Source: Ailurus styani
Taxonomy: Eukaryota; Chordata; Mammalia; Carnivora; Ailuridae
Direction of reading: 5' to 3'
Assembly (NCBI GenBank): GCA_002007465.1
Contig: LNAC01000102.1
Coordinates: 3,727,298 to 3,791,297, forward strand
Length of the DNA stretch: 64,000 nucleotides
Under the pieces are notes generated by a model that saw nothing but the letters and a program-made list of their open reading frames with translations, was not told the origin of the DNA and searched no databases. Position 1 is the stretch's first letter. Each line of letters begins with the position of its first letter. The translations under genes and the position numbers were made by a program. Positions 1-13,710 of this stretch are shown here, piece by piece.

Positions 1-500
1 ATGGCTGTACACTCAGCTCCTATCCTCTTCTTGCACTTGCCAGTGTTCAATGGGCACCTTCCAGTCTGCCATGCGCCCAGCCTAACTCAAAGAAAATTGA
101 CCACCTCCACAGTTAGAATGAGCCACTCATGGTAATTCCAGTCTCCAGCTCTGTGATCATTCAACTCAAACCAGCATCATTGGTGTATCCCTTGGCAGCT
201 GGTATTGGCCCAGACACAAGGCGTAAGTCAGCCATACTTTAGGGAAAGGTTATTTTTCAGAATGAACAAGGGTAAGCAAGTTTAATTTGGTGGAAGCCAG
301 CCTACAGATAGAGTCACCACATGAGGGGACAGAAAAAGGAAATGAGAGAATGGCAGAGAGGCAGAGTTAGAGCTCTGTTTTCACCAGATATTCCTTACTG
401 TTAGCTTTCCTTTCTATGTGATGACTTCCTTTTTGTTTAAGCCATTTTGAGATGGGTTGTCTTGACTCTTCACCTGAAGTGCCCTTATGGATCCATAAAA

Positions 501-605
501 CAGTGGTTTCCCAAGCCTGCAGGCATATTAGAATCACCTAGGGACCTTCAAAAGTTGCTGATGTTGCGTTCCACTCAGAGGTTATGATTTATTGGTTTGA
601 TGTGT
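501..605 (+). repeat. MER5A-like hAT remnant
   Basis: It starts CAGTGGTTTCCCAA and continues 'ATTAGAATCACCTAGGGA', typical of this non-autonomous hAT-Charlie family. Confidence 0.6.
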
Positions 606-1024
606 AGCTGGATGAGCAAATTAATCCACATGCTCCCTTTCTTCCTGGAGATTCCTAAGAATTTATCACTGTCCAAGATTGACAGAGTCCTCTAAGACTC
701 CTCAGAATGCCAGAGAATATGTATTCCCACAGGACTCAGTCCACCTTCTGTAATGAAGGAGGGACTTTTATGCTTTGTGGCAAGCTCTGAGTTGCTCCAT
801 AGCTACCCTGCTTGGATTTCTGCTTGATTCCCTCGTCTGTACCAGAAGATTAGAGTTTGAGGCCCTTCTTTAGTAAAGTGGGAATCTGAGTCTCAGTAAG
901 CCACATGCTTAGGGTCTCAAGAGGCCATCGTGAGTGGTCCCAGCTGTTCCTCAGTCATCCCTTTCTGAAATGGAAGACAGATAAAAGTTAAGAGGTGGAG
1001 TGGGAGAGGAGGAATTGAGATCGG

Positions 1025-1195
1025 AAGCCTGTTAACAGGCTCTGACATCTCCAAGCCTCAGTACCCTACCATGTGATAAACTGAGAAAAATAATGTCTGT
1101 TTCATCAATAGAGCAGAGCTTTTATGAAATAATATAACACACATGAAAGAAATTCAAAGTAAGAAAGTGTTCAATAAATGTAATTTACTGTTATG
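1025..1195 (+). repeat. MIR fragment, sense
   Basis: It reads like the MIR 3' half: 'CCTCAGTACCC...AATAATG...' ending in 'GTTCAATAAATGTAATTTACTG'. Confidence 0.45.
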
Positions 1196-1900
1196 AAAGG
1201 TCCAGAGAGTTAAAAATGAAGTCTAGACCTAACCCTAACAGATACAGCAAGGCCAGCAGGATGGAATGGCTCAGGGAGTGAAATCCTCTGCCGACCTGAT
1301 CTCTTCATACTCCCCTTAATTTTTCCTTTAACCTCCCGCCATAAAATATTCTGCTCGTTCTGTAAAGTCAACTCTATCACATGTTCTTACGCCAACTCAC
1401 TTTCACTGTGCCACACTATGAACCCAACCATACAGAAATCCTAGAGCTGCCACTATCAGGCAGGAAGGTTGTTTTGTTGCATTTTCCCCCCTAGGTTTCT
1501 AGAAGCACTCCACTTCCTCATCCAGAGTGTACCTCTGGGTACCACAATGTGCTATCATTCCCCACTTGAATTATAATGTCTATCAAAAGAGGCATCTCTT
1601 GGGAGGCTTGAGTGCTAAGTGGGGAGTGATTTTTAGAGATGTGTGGGAAATGGTTTCAATATTTGGCAGTTCCTAAAGGCAAGATGATTTGAGATATTGG
1701 TTTAAAAAAATACACTTGATCAGATCATTATGCTATTCCCTTATTTCTAAAAATGCCTCATCACTGAAATTTGGCATTGCACCAAAGTAGAACTTGAATA
1801 AACCAGAGGATTATAACTTTTAGTTTATTTCATTCATTTATCATGTGTTTCACATATATCAATGTATATATTCACCAGGAAATCAATCTTTCTTTTATAG

Positions 1901-2134
1901 ATCTCTCCATTAAAATATACTGTTCTGAAACTAAAGACATAGACAATGCCTCAAGAATCCAAACAACTGAAAGTACTGCAAAAATGTACAAAGTGTCAAC
2001 CATGAAACGAATATTCGATTTGGCCAAGCATCGGACAAAAAGGTCAACATTTTTCCCAACTGGGGTTAAAGTCTGTCCACAGGAATCCATGAAACAGATT
2101 TTAGCCAGTCTTCAAGCTTATTATAGATTGAGAG
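1901..2134 (+). CDS. IMPG1: IMPG1 coding exon 2
   Basis: The exon is 234 nt, phase 1 at both ends. The acceptor is 'tcttttatag|AT' and the donor 'AGAG|gtaagg'. The first two bases finish an Asp codon begun in exon 1, so the ATG of the longer open frame (1843) and the internal ATG at 1984 are not the gene start. It encodes the N-terminal segment just after the signal peptide. Visible stretches are '[13 protein letters not shown]', the basic '[20 protein letters not shown]' and '[20 protein letters not shown]'. The NAS triplet is a possible N-glycosylation site. Length is a multiple of three, so skipping would keep the frame. Confidence 0.95.
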
Positions 2135-4264
2135 GTAAGGAAAGAAATGAAACCTGTTTAGCCTCTCATTCTTTTTATCCCTTCCCTTTCACTCATGTAT
2201 ACATTGTCTTTATCCCCACATTTCCAGAATCTCTCCTTTAGTCACAAGGGTTATAAAAATCAGTCAACTAATCTGAGAGTAATGTATAGTAATCATTCAA
2301 AACTATGGTATATATCTGCTTTTACATTTAAAATAATGTCCTGTGCAACATAGAACCATTTAGGCATTTAACAAGTCACCAGAAGGCCTTGGCACCTGGG
2401 TATTATCTCTTTGTTTTATTTTTGCCAAAGCCCAATATTGAATTTTAATGTTATTATTATGAAGTAAGAAGCACAGAATGACTGTAACGTCAGGAATCTG
2501 AGCAAGTTCATTTATGACTTAAGATTTCGTTTTTCAAAAGCAACATTACAATCCAGATCCTCTCTCCTTCTTATTAAGTTTAAGTTGTTTATTGCTGATC
2601 CAACAAAAAATTCTGAAGTTTGGAAACCTGGAGGCACACCCAAGTGCAGAGGAGTCAGAGATTAACAGTGGTTACCAAGATACAATGCAGGGGTGCTAGC
2701 AAAATTTACAACACAACTACTGTGATTTCCAGCAGAGTTACAGTGTAGTTTTCACCCCAAGTTAGCATAACAGGATTTTGCTGGCTTTCTCAGAAATCAT
2801 TATAGAGTTCAATCACACCACAGCCATCAATGGCTATCCTTGTCATTCACTCATTACAGATGAAAAAATCACCATGACTTTGTCTTTAAATGAACACCAA
2901 ACAAAACAGAATCTTTAGTGGATACTATTAAATCCCCCAGGTTCCTCCAAATAATGCAAAATATCTTAGCTAACTGAAGCCTAAATACAATTCATCTTAC
3001 ACCTGAAAGTTGAGGGGGTTTGCTCATCACATGAGATATTTGTTTCCATTCCAAAAAGGACACTCAACCTGCTCTATTTTAAGCCCATTAACTAGAATGT
3101 GCTGGTTCAATTCCAGCCTGTGATGTATTGCAAATTACGACAGCAGAGAACCTCTTTCATGATACCAACATCCTACAAAGTTCTTGAGTATTCCCATCTG
3201 TAAAATGTACAAAGGTTGAGTTAGTCTGGGGAATTTTTGCTGGGTTTTGGAGGCATAACTAACAGTCTCAAAAATATCAAGCCTTATGTTCCTCACATGT
3301 CTCATTTTATGTGGAAGAGACATTTGCTTCCTCACAGAAGCCACACCCACAGAGAAATGACAAGTGCTGGATCACAGTCAGAAGGAGAACTCTAATTATA
3401 GAAAATCAAGCACACTATATTATTATTCTGAGGTCCTAGCATAGCACCTCTGCATAGCCATTTCTGAGTAAATGCTTATTGATGGATACAGGAGGCAAAG
3501 AGGCCACTGGGAATGCAAAGAAAAGACAATAAATGTGTAAATTATTCATTTTGAATGTGCCTACACATTGATCAGATAATGACACTGGTAAATTTCATGT
3601 TATTTATCATGAATGGAAGTGAAATATATAGCATATGCATCACATTGAATATGAGCACAACTGCTATTTTCATATAACTTCTAATTCTTTATGACATTCA
3701 CAAATAGGATTCATCGCAGGTATTTATAAAATAGACTATTTATTGCTGCAACCAAATTTTTATTCTGAATTTTATTCTTTATTCTTGATTAGGTTTGCCT
3801 TTTTCATTCTTGCTTTCCTGGATGAAACAAACCACTGTTTTTCTCCCTACGGCAACAATAGACCATTATTGTTATGGCTGCCCCTGGGTGATATGAAATT
3901 TTACTATTCACCAGCATGGGTTTCTTAAATCTAACAAATTGGTTCACAAAGAAACAAGAAACAAGACCTAGCTACAAAGTGGTACTCCTTTGATAGAGTA
4001 ACACACTTATTGTTTTGTTGCTGCTTTTACAAAATTATCTTTTGACATCTTTCAAACTTAGGAAAGAAAGCTTCCACATTCATCAAATCAAATGGAATAT
4101 TCAGATATTTCTTTTTCCAATATTTCTTTTTCATTTTCAACACAAATGAAAACGATCTGAGCTTCATGGTAGACTCATAAACATACTCATCCTAAAGCAC
4201 AAGTGCAAGACAGCCAAGTTTGTTTCTGGTAGTCTCCCAGGGGAACCTTGTGCTCCTACCCAGG

Positions 4265-4380
4265 CAAACTCCCTTCAAATCCCCACCCCTCTCTGTATCT
4301 CCCTCCCTCTCTTTCCCTCGCTCTCCTCCTCTCCCTCTGCTTCCTCCTCCTCCTTCTTCTCTGTCCCTCCACCTCTGTCC
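4265..4380. repeat. Pyrimidine-rich low-complexity tract
   Basis: About 110 nt is almost only C and T on the + strand (TCCCTCCCTCTCTTTCCC, CTCCTCCTCCTTCTTCTC). It creates paired artefactual open frames on both strands. Confidence 0.8.
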
Positions 4381-4462
4381 CAACCTTAGTATCAAAAGGT
4401 AGATCTTGCTTTCAAATTAATGTATGCCTTCAAGAAATTTTAAGACAGAGGGAATCCTAGTT

Positions 4463-4629
4463 CTTGCTTCTCCATGTGTTGTCCATAGACGAGCAGCATC
4501 ACCAGCATCTGGCTGCTTGTTAGAAATGCGACCTACTTTCACCCCATCATCTCTACTTCCAGAATCTGTATTTTAATAAGATCCCCAGGTAATTCACTTG
4601 CACTCTAAAGTTCTGGAAGCACTGGTCTA
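4463..4629 (-). repeat. MER5A-like hAT remnant
   Basis: It includes 'GAGCAGCATCACCAGCATCT', 'TTGTTAGAAATGCGACC' and ends 'GGAAGCACTGG', the usual MER5A pattern. Confidence 0.55.
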
Positions 4630-5404
4630 GAGAACATCTAGCCAATACCCCCATAACAGAAATTTTTAAAAAATGAGGTGACATGTTCCGTCAGGGCCAT
4701 TGTTGGTGCCAGAGCAAGGTTAGAACACAGCATTCTGACTCCTACTCCAGTGTGTTATGTCTCTATCTAATGAGTGCCCAACCTGGTGGCAGACATTTTT
4801 ACATACCATTGGTCTAACCTAATCCTTACAAATGTGAATGACTATCCCAGGGCATGCCTGGCCTCCAGGATGCATGTTCCCTGGGGTTCTTCCCACATCG
4901 CCAAAGAACCTACAGTATAGCTTTCAGCTAGGAAAGATTAAGATTCTGTGGTCAGATTTCAGACATTGGCCAGCAACCTTGGGAAGGTTCCTTGAAGAGG
5001 CAAGGTTCCAGATTTCCCTAGAATCCCTACAGAAATCTCTCCTGGTAGATTTAGGGAAGTGTGGTGGTGTAAGTTAGATAACAGGTAAGTTAAAGGGTTA
5101 GAAAAACCCAGCTTTCAGAAGTTTTCAGACTCCTTTGATGCTTCAACTTTCAAGGTTCTTTTGATGCCCCCTTGGTGAGGATGGGGAACTCTCCTGGTGG
5201 GACATGGGCTGGTGTTTCTGTTCTCCCAATCACAGAAAGATTCTATACCTCCTGCTTTGTGCTAAGCCTCTAGGAGGTCAGAAAAATGGCATCAGAGCAG
5301 TCACCAAAACAACCTGCCCCTCAGAAAGTCTAAAGAAAAACTACTGGTCCCTGTTTCATCTTTAACATTTTAATCCCTATAAATGATAATGCCCCAGGGA
5401 AATA

Positions 5405-8400
5405 ATTTTTTTTAAGTTAAATTCCAGGTGGTTAACATGTAGTGTAATATTAGTTTTAAGAGCAGAATTTAGTGTTTCATCACTTACATGTAACACCCAG
5501 TGTTCAACATAAGTGCCCTCCTCAATACCCATCACCCATTTAACCCATCCCCCTAAAACCTCCCTCCAGCAACCCTGTTTGTTCTTTATAGTTAAGAGTC
5601 TGTCTTATAGTTCGCCTCTCTCTTTTTACCCCCATGTTCATCTGTTTCATTTCTTAAATTCCACATATGAGTGAAATGATATGGTTTTGTCTTTCTCTGA
5701 CTGACATATTTTACTTAGCATATTACACTTTAGCTGCATCCATATCATTGCAAATGGCAAGATTTCATTCCTTTTGATGGCTGAGTAATATTCCATTGTG
5801 TATATATACACCATATCTTCTTTATCCATTCATCAGTCAGTGGACATTTGGGCTTTCTTCATAGTTTGGCTATTGTTTATAATGCTGCTATAAACAGCAG
5901 GATGCATGTACCCCTTCAAATATGTGTTTTTGTATCCTTTGGGTAAATATCTAGTAGTGCAATTGTGGATCATAGGGTAGTTCTATTTTTAACTTTTTAA
6001 GGAATCTCCATACTATTTTCTAGAGTGGCTGTACCAGTTTGTATTCCCACCAACAGTGCAAGAGGGTTCCACTTACTTCACATCCTCACCAGCATCTGTT
6101 GTTTCTTGTGTTGTTCATTTTAGCCATTCTGACATGTGTGAGGTGATATCTCACTGTAATTTTGGTTTGCATTTCCCTGATGATGAGTGCTGTTAAGCAT
6201 CTTTTCATGTGCCTATTAGTCATCCATATGTCTTCTTTGGAAAAATGTCTGTTCATGTCTTCTGCCCATTTTTAAATTGGATTCTTTGTTTTTTGGGTGT
6301 TGAGTTTTATAAATTCTTTATATATTTTGTATTCTCACCCTTTATCAGATGTGTCCATTGCAAATATCTTCTCCCATTCCGTAGGTGGCCTTTTAGTTTT
6401 ATCTATTATTTCCTTTGCTGGGCAGAAGCTTTTTATCTTGATGAAGTCCCAGTAGTTCCTTTTATGCTTTTGTTTCCCTTGCCTCAGGAGACACATCTAC
6501 GAAGAAGTTGTTCTGGCCATTGCCAAAGAGGTTACTGCCTTTGTTCTCCTCTGGGATTTTGATGGTTTCCTGTCTCACATTTAGGTCTTCCATCCATTTT
6601 TAATTTATTTTTGTGTTTGATGTAAGAAAGTGGTCCAGTTTCATCCTTTTACATGGTGCTGTCCAGTATTCCCTTCAGCATTTGTTGAAGAGATTATCCT
6701 TTTTCCATTGGATATTCCTTGCTTCATTGAAGATTAGTTGATCATATAGTTGTGGGTTTATTTCTGGATTTTTAATTCTGTTCCACTGATATATGTGTCT
6801 GTTTTTGTACCAGTACCATACTGTCTTGATCACTACAGCTTTGTAATATAACTTGGAAGTCCAGAATTGTGATGCCTCCACCTTTGGCTGTTTTTTATTT
6901 GTTTGTTTGTTTGTTTGTTTGTTTTTGTCAGATTGCTTTGGCTCTTCAGGGTTTTTTGTGGTTCCATAGAAATTTTAGGATTGTTTGTTCTAGCTCATGA
7001 AAAATGCTATTGATATTTTGATAGGGATTGCATTAAATGTGTAGATTGCTAGTGTAGACATTTTAACAATCTTTGTTATTCTAATACATGAGCATGGAAT
7101 GTTTTTCCATTTCTTTGTGTCATCTTTAATTTCTTTCATTAGCATTTTATAGTTTTCAGAGTACAGATCGTTTACCTCTTTGTTTAGGTTTATTCTTATG
7201 TCTCTTACAGGTTTTGGTGAAGTTATATGGAATCAATTCCTTGCTTCCTCTTTCTACTGCTACGTTAGTGGTATATAGAAACACAACAGATTTCTGTATG
7301 TTGATCTTGTATTCTTTGACTTTACTGAATTCATGTATCAGGTCTAGCAATTTTTGGTAGTCTTTTGAGTTTTCTACATAGAGTATCATGTCATCTGCAA
7401 ATAGTGAAAGTTTGACTTTTGCCTTGCCTATTTGGATGCCTTTTATTTCTTTTTGTCGTCTGATTGCTAAGGCTAGGACTTCAGTAATGGTAATAATGAG
7501 AGTGGACATCCCTATCTTGTTACTCACTGTAGAAGAAAAACTCTCAGTTTTTCCTGGATAAGGATGATATTAGTTGTGTGTCTTTCATATACGGCCTTTA
7601 TGATGTTGAGGTATGTTCCCTCTATCCCTACTTTGTTGAGGGTTTTTATTAAGAATGAATGTTATACTTCAACAAATGCTTTTTCTGCATCTGTTGAGAG
7701 GATCGTGTGGTTCTTATCCTTTCTTTTATTAATGTGGTGTATCTCATTGATTGATTTGTGATTATTGAACCACCTTTGCAGCCCAGGAATAAATTCCACT
7801 GATCATGTTGAGTGATTCTTTTTTTTTTTCTTTAAGATTTTATTTATTTATTTGACACAGAGAGAGACATAGCAAGAGAGGGAACACAAGCAGGGGGAGT
7901 GGGAGAGTGAGAAAGCAGGCTTCCTGTCAAGCAGGGAGCCTGATGCGGGGCTCTATCCCAGGGCTCTGGGATCATGACCTGAGCGGAAGGCAGACACTTA
8001 AAGACTGAGCCACCCAGGTGCCCCGAAAGATTCTTTTAATGTACTGTTGGATGCAATTTGCTAGATTTTTTTGAGAATATTTTAATCCATGTTCATCAAG
8101 GATATTGGCCTGTAGTTCTCTTTTTTAGTGTGGTCTTTGTCTGGGTTTGGAATCAAGATAATTCTGGCCTTGTAGAGTGAGTTTGGAAATTTACTTCCAT
8201 TTCTATTTTTTGGAACAGTTTAAGAAGAATAGGTATTAATTCTTCCTTAAATGTTTGGTAGAATTCCCCTGGGAAGCCTCTGGCCCTGGGCTTTTGTTGA
8301 GAGATTTTTTTTTTATTACCAATTCAATTTCTTTGCTGGTTATTTGTTCAAGTTTTCTATTTCTTCCTGTTTTGGGTAGTTTGTATGTTTCTAGGAATTT

Positions 8401-8502
8401 ATCCATTTCTTCCAGATTGCCCAATTTGTTGGCAGATAATTTTTCATAATATTCTCTTATAATTGTATTTATGTGGTGTTGGCTATGATCTCTCCTCTCT
8501 GG
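5405..8502 (-). mobile_element. LINE-1, antisense, 5'-truncated, ORF2 remnants
   Basis: This is about 3 kb of carnivore-type L1 in reverse orientation: T-rich 3' tail at 5405, 3' UTR to about 5640, then ORF2 read on the minus strand. Remnants include MEYYSAIKRNEILPFA near 5790 and the reverse-transcriptase FADDMILYVEN box near 7400, then SPGPEA near 8270. Stops and frameshifts break the frame many times, so it is dead. The endonuclease part and ORF1 are missing. A CAN-SINE splits it at 7823-8028. Confidence 0.93.
7823..8028 (-). mobile_element. CAN-SINE nested in LINE-1
   Basis: It has a T-rich tail on the left, body and tRNA-like head on the right ('GAGCCACCCAGGTGCCCC'). The L1 text resumes after it, and 'GATTCTTTT' flanks both sides as the target duplication. 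Confidence 0.93.
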
Positions 8503-11069
8503 GAAATAATTCTTTAAGCAGCTTCAGACATTCCCCATTCAGGGAGAAGGTTCTCTCAGAATCGTTGCAGAAAGGAGATTTTAATGGGGGTGAGAGTGTT
8601 CTGTGTCTCTGGAAAGGAGAAAGGAGCAGAGCTAGGAAGATGTAGGCACAAAAACAAGCCTTAAATTGGACTAAATTAAAAGGAAGACTTAACCTGAGAC
8701 CAAAAGCAACATGCGGGAGGGTACGTTGAACTGGTAAATAGAAGGATTATCACATTATGTTCTCCCAGATGTTTCACACACAGATATTATCGGTAAAAGT
8801 CACCAACACTGAGACCTCAAAGGCAGCGCTACTTGATTTTATGTACATAAAAATGCTGTATCTCTGGCACTTAAATGTGATTTGAACTAAATTAACAAGT
8901 GCATTGGGGAGAGATGGAAGGTCAAAATAACACCCTGAAAGAGAGTATGGGGTAAGCAGATTAGAAAGACAGCAAGGGCAACTGGTTTGCTTAGGCAAGA
9001 CATGCAACTCTTAAGATTTGGGCAAGTCTCAAGATATCCAAGTGTTGTTTCCTTCTTGCATTGTATATAGACCCTTGATTCGAAATAAAGATCAAAAGAC
9101 TGCATGATTGTTGGTATTGGAAAAGGCATTACAACCCTCTGATCCTTGCTTGGCAGGAGGAAGATAACATTCACAAAAGTGGGTTCTCCTGGTGAAGCTA
9201 TTCACTTGTTCTCCAGGCGTACTGACCCCTCTTGCTTTCCCAGGTGTGGCAAACTTAATGGCACATTGGAGGTGGAAGGGACTGTACCCACGCCTGGCTT
9301 TGTGGGTTCTGGTGGGGTGGTTGCTGGTAAATAACCTGAGCTTTTATTGGTCTGGAATTCTCTTGGCCTCTTAAAACAAAAAGTTAAGAAAAATCAGACT
9401 TATAAAAATAGGGAGTGAGGGGGGATAAAGCATAGGAGTAATAGTCTACAAATTGGTCTTCTCTCACCTTTTTCCCTCCCCCCACCCCTTCTCTCAGGAG
9501 GCACGCAGAGTTTCTTTAGAAAGTCACATGATGTCAGCTTCTGGCCCCCATTTGCTCTCCATTGCTCCAGTTGCTCCCCATTTTTCCTGAGGTAAAACTC
9601 AACATATTATAATTGCTTATGACAGATGTCATCTAACTTTTTACTCTCACTTAATACTCTAAAATAATTTTTAAACTATGTACCCCTTTGTATGCTTTCC
9701 AGTTAACATCTGAAGGTTTTCATCATAAGTTTAAATAATTGGATAAGATGCAACTTCTGGTGAGTTGTAAATATTGGTTTTGAAAATAAAACAAAAATTA
9801 GAGCATTCGTATGCATCTAGTAGAATCTACCATAGCTACACAGTAGTTACCATCAAATATTCTATAGTGCATGCCTTCATGTACTCTTCTCAACAGTACA
9901 AAATGCCACAGGGATCCTTTTTCTTCATATCATCACATGTCCACTCCACTTCCCACTTCACAGCCTTATCTTAATTTATTTTATGCTTGAAAGTTTGTTA
10001 GGGTTACTCTTACATACTTCTCAGTAGTAAAAATATGTATATAAATTTAAATTACAGATTTTATTTATTTCCTGTTACTATAGGCTTTATGTGTACAAAG
10101 AAATTCCTGGATTCAGTTGTATTTATAATTACTTTTAAAATACAATTGATTAAAACAAATAGATACAAATTTACCAAAAACTTTAAGTAAATTTCTATTG
10201 ATAGATACAAGATCAGATAACGTGGGACTAACGTTTTTTGTGGGACTAACGTTTACAAATACAAATTTAGGAACAAGACTTTGGAAGAGGCCAGTTTAAA
10301 TGAAGGGCCTGTAGCTTAAGTTTCATTAGCTTCAGGCTCTGGATACGTGGAGTGCTTTCATGTTGTTCCTCCTATTAGTTTATGTATCGTTACTTATTAT
10401 TCATATTATGTATTGCCAAAATGAGATAGGATTTAGCATCAATTTTATCCAAACTTTTTTACTTGGTTTCCCTTAAATGCTGAGAAAACTTAAATGTAAA
10501 TAAGTAGATGGAAACAGATGGGAGTTTTGTTATAGTAATAGCTTTATTCTTTAAGTTGCTTTGACATTATATGCTTACAGTCACATCATGATCTATCATT
10601 ATTTTTACAATTTGTCAGCTGTCAACTCCATTAGGACTTCTTCTAATGTGTTGAAAGCAAAGAATCAGAAACCACCCTGCTGCAAAAACAAGCATTACCC
10701 CTCAGCTGAGTTCACTTGGTTTCTTAACCTCAACACTATTATTTGACACGGTCTCTTTGTGTGGCAACCTAGAGGCACAGAGCCGCAGTAAGATTAGGGA
10801 GGGATGAATGGGGGAAGGATACAAGCCAAAGGAAAAGTGGAAATGGAAAGGTGTGTCCTTGGGCAGAAAGACTTTAGGAAAGCATGATAGGAAAAATGAA
10901 ACCTAGATACTGATTCTGTTTAAATTGTCTGTGTGCCTCTTTATCCCTTGAAAAGTCTTTAAATATAGCCAAGTTCCTATGCCCCAGTTTGAAAACTATT
11001 GGTCCACAAGGCCCTACACAGTCCCTGTTCCCCTCACCACATCTTTCTGTCTTCATCCTCTTTTACTGT

Positions 11070-11210
11070 CATCCTTGCCCTGGTCGCACTGACCTCTTTG
11101 CTATTCCTTCAATGTTCAGAGCATTCTCCAGCCTTGAGGCCTTCTCCATAATGCTCAAAAGTCACCTTTATAGTGAGGCCTTTCTCAACTTCCTTATTTT
11201 AAACTACAGC

Positions 11211-11245
<35 letters not shown>

Positions 11246-11260
11246 ATATTCCCTATCTTC
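11070..11260 (+). repeat. L2-like fragment with CT run
   Basis: It is a diverged segment of the L2 3' style ('TGCCCTGGTCGCACTGACCTC...GAGGCCTTTCTCAACTTCC') followed by (TC)n at 11210-11247. Confidence 0.45.
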
Positions 11261-11419
11261 CTTCTTTTATTTTTCTCTATAACACATAGAGGGGTTCAAT
11301 ATATATTTTTTAAATGAATTAATTTCTGTGGGCTATAAATTAATGTGTTCACATAAGCCATCAAAGAGCGCTCCATGTTCTGAGATTATGCTTGGGCTGG
11401 GAAACAGGGATCATCTTAG

Positions 11420-11725
<306 letters not shown>

Positions 11726-11894
11726 TGAAGAAATGCTTAGAGAAATCTGATAAGCCCAACAAGAATTTTATATTTGCAAAATAGCATTGTACAGGCTGGT
11801 TGAAGTGAAGTTAAAGGGAAAAGGGGATGAAAATAGACTTTAGCTCTTCAGTTGACATTTTCTCCTGGTAAAATTACTTTTTATCTTTCTGCAG

Positions 11895-11923
11895 AGAATA
11901 AAACAGAGACACTTCCCTGAGAG
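11895..11923 (+). CDS. IMPG1: IMPG1 coding exon 4 (29 nt)
   Basis: This is a very short exon, with acceptor 'ctttctgcag|AGA' and donor 'GAG AG|gtaagt'. It encodes RIKQRHFPE plus the first two bases of an Arg codon, matching the human RIKQRSFPD segment. It enters in phase 0 and leaves in phase 2, so skipping would shift the frame. It is too short to be called from open-frame length. Both splice sites are near-consensus and the flanking phases agree. Confidence 0.93.
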
Positions 11924-13229
11924 GTAAGTACCCAAAATAGAGTGTAGCATGCTCTTGACTTTTGAAAGATCATATAATGGAGTGAGACTGAGCTATTGTA
12001 CCTTTATGATATTATGTCAGCCCTGATATCTGTGTAGATTATTCTGACAGACAAATTATGCATATACTGTGCTAAAGATAAATGAGTATATAAAGGGGAA
12101 ATGGATAGACCCTAAAGACTGAGATAGATGTTGGCACTATGTGTGCAGATAAAGTGGATTCATTATTATGTGTTAAGTAGCTAATATGTATTTTCACTTA
12201 TAAGATATAGAACAATTAAAATAGTTTGATTTTTAGAATTTATGATAAACTATTAGTTACATAAGGAAAATACTAATACAATCAGAGAGCAACCTGCATT
12301 TTGAACTCTCATTTGGTATTCTGTAAAGCATTAGTATTTCTCAAACTAAATTACCAAAGCACTGAGCTATACTCTCAGCAAGAACTGAATATCAAATAAG
12401 AAAATCAAAATGAGAAAAAGGCAGGGAAAAGTACATTAGATAAAATGATTAAAGAAGAGAGACAAACTCTAAACACAAATTACATGCATTTTATAACATT
12501 TAGAAATCTAATTCTGAAGATAATACTAAGAGAGACACAAGTTTGGCTGTATGAATTACTGACAATTCTTTATAATGCTTTTCACATTTGTTCCTTCATT
12601 TCTATTCCCTTTGCCAACAACCTCTTCTAGGACCTTACTAATTTACACTGTGAAAAATGTCAAATCTGATCTCCCTAATGGATTTCCCTGCCTCTAACCT
12701 CTTCCCCTCCTTAACTTGCATAACTGCTAGTGGATTAATAAGCCTGAAAAAAATTCATTTTGTTTCATTGAGCCCTGTTCAATGACATTCAAAAGATTCC
12801 CATATCTTCCTCTTACACTTCTAAATATCCTCTGCGCACTGTTCCCCTCATGCTCTGTGTACAGAAGGCTGATTGGTAAGGATAAAGTCACGCACAGCCT
12901 TTGCCCTGACTCCTAGGTAGGACCAGTCAATGGGGAGCAGGAGATCAGAGGGAGAGGAGAGAATGAGGTAAGTGAATTTCTCACCTCCCCTCACCCCCAA
13001 TTTGCAAAGTCTCCAAGGGCTGTTGTCCTCCTTCAACTTCATCTCAGCTCATGTCAAGCAGCCTTTCTACAGATGCTTCTCAGTTTGCGGTAACTGGGCT
13101 AAGGGTAGTTTGAGCACCCACTGTTACCAGCCCTGGGGTACTGCACTCAGCCTTGTGGTTGCTCTTATACTCTTCCCACAACTTAGTAAGTGTTTCCTTT
13201 TTTAAACTTTGCTCAAATTACCCCACAAT

Positions 13230-13710
13230 GAGTGAGCCATCTGTGTCCTGCCAAGACCTTCACTGAGGCAGAGGCCAACTAATGAATTGAGACCTTCCAC
13301 CCCCTGACCTTTCCAACTTTACACCCATTACCCATGATCCCACTGTTGCCACCATGCCACTCACTGCACATAGACCACACCTTCCTCATCCTGGATTCTG
13401 ACCCCTAGCCTTTCCCTCTTGGCCAGAAGAACCTGCCTTTTCTACATAACCTATCCAAAACCTACTCTCCTTCAAGCTCGTAGGCAAGTCCCACCTAGAT
13501 CCCATGATGTCTTAACAGACTATTTGAGCCTGCAGCAATATCTCCCTGCTTTGAACTTTGTACTCCTTTTGGCACTTACATTTTTATTTAACACTTCCTC
13601 GCTTTATCATAGTTTCCTATAAGAGTTTAAACTCCTCAAGGGCAGGAACCTTTTCATATCTCTCCACCCGCCACCACAGACCTGAGCAAAATCCTCATAT
13701 ATTTTGTTAA
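13230..13710 (+). repeat. L2-like fragment
   Basis: It resembles an L2 3' end: pyrimidine-rich text, then 'TTTAAACTCCTCAAGGGCAGG' typical of the terminal part. Confidence 0.5.

Larger units (their letters stand above)
1..1900 (+). other. IMPG1 intron 1, 3' end
   Basis: No coding exon is seen. The signal-peptide exon expected before 1901 is not recognisable here and must lie further left. It holds a MER5A-like remnant (501-605) and the 3' half of a MIR (1025-1195). The rest looks like plain intronic sequence. Confidence 0.8.

Noticed and set aside
1843..1900. ATG at 1843 opening the frame that runs into exon 2
   Set aside because: It is in the intron before the acceptor TTTTATAG; human IMPG1 has the signal peptide on a separate upstream exon and exon 2 begins inside an Asp codon.
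4192..4460. Three overlapping open frames on both strands
   Set aside because: All are translations of the CT-rich low-complexity tract.
6209..7761. Several open frames over 100 codons
   Set aside because: They are both-strand readings of the antisense L1.
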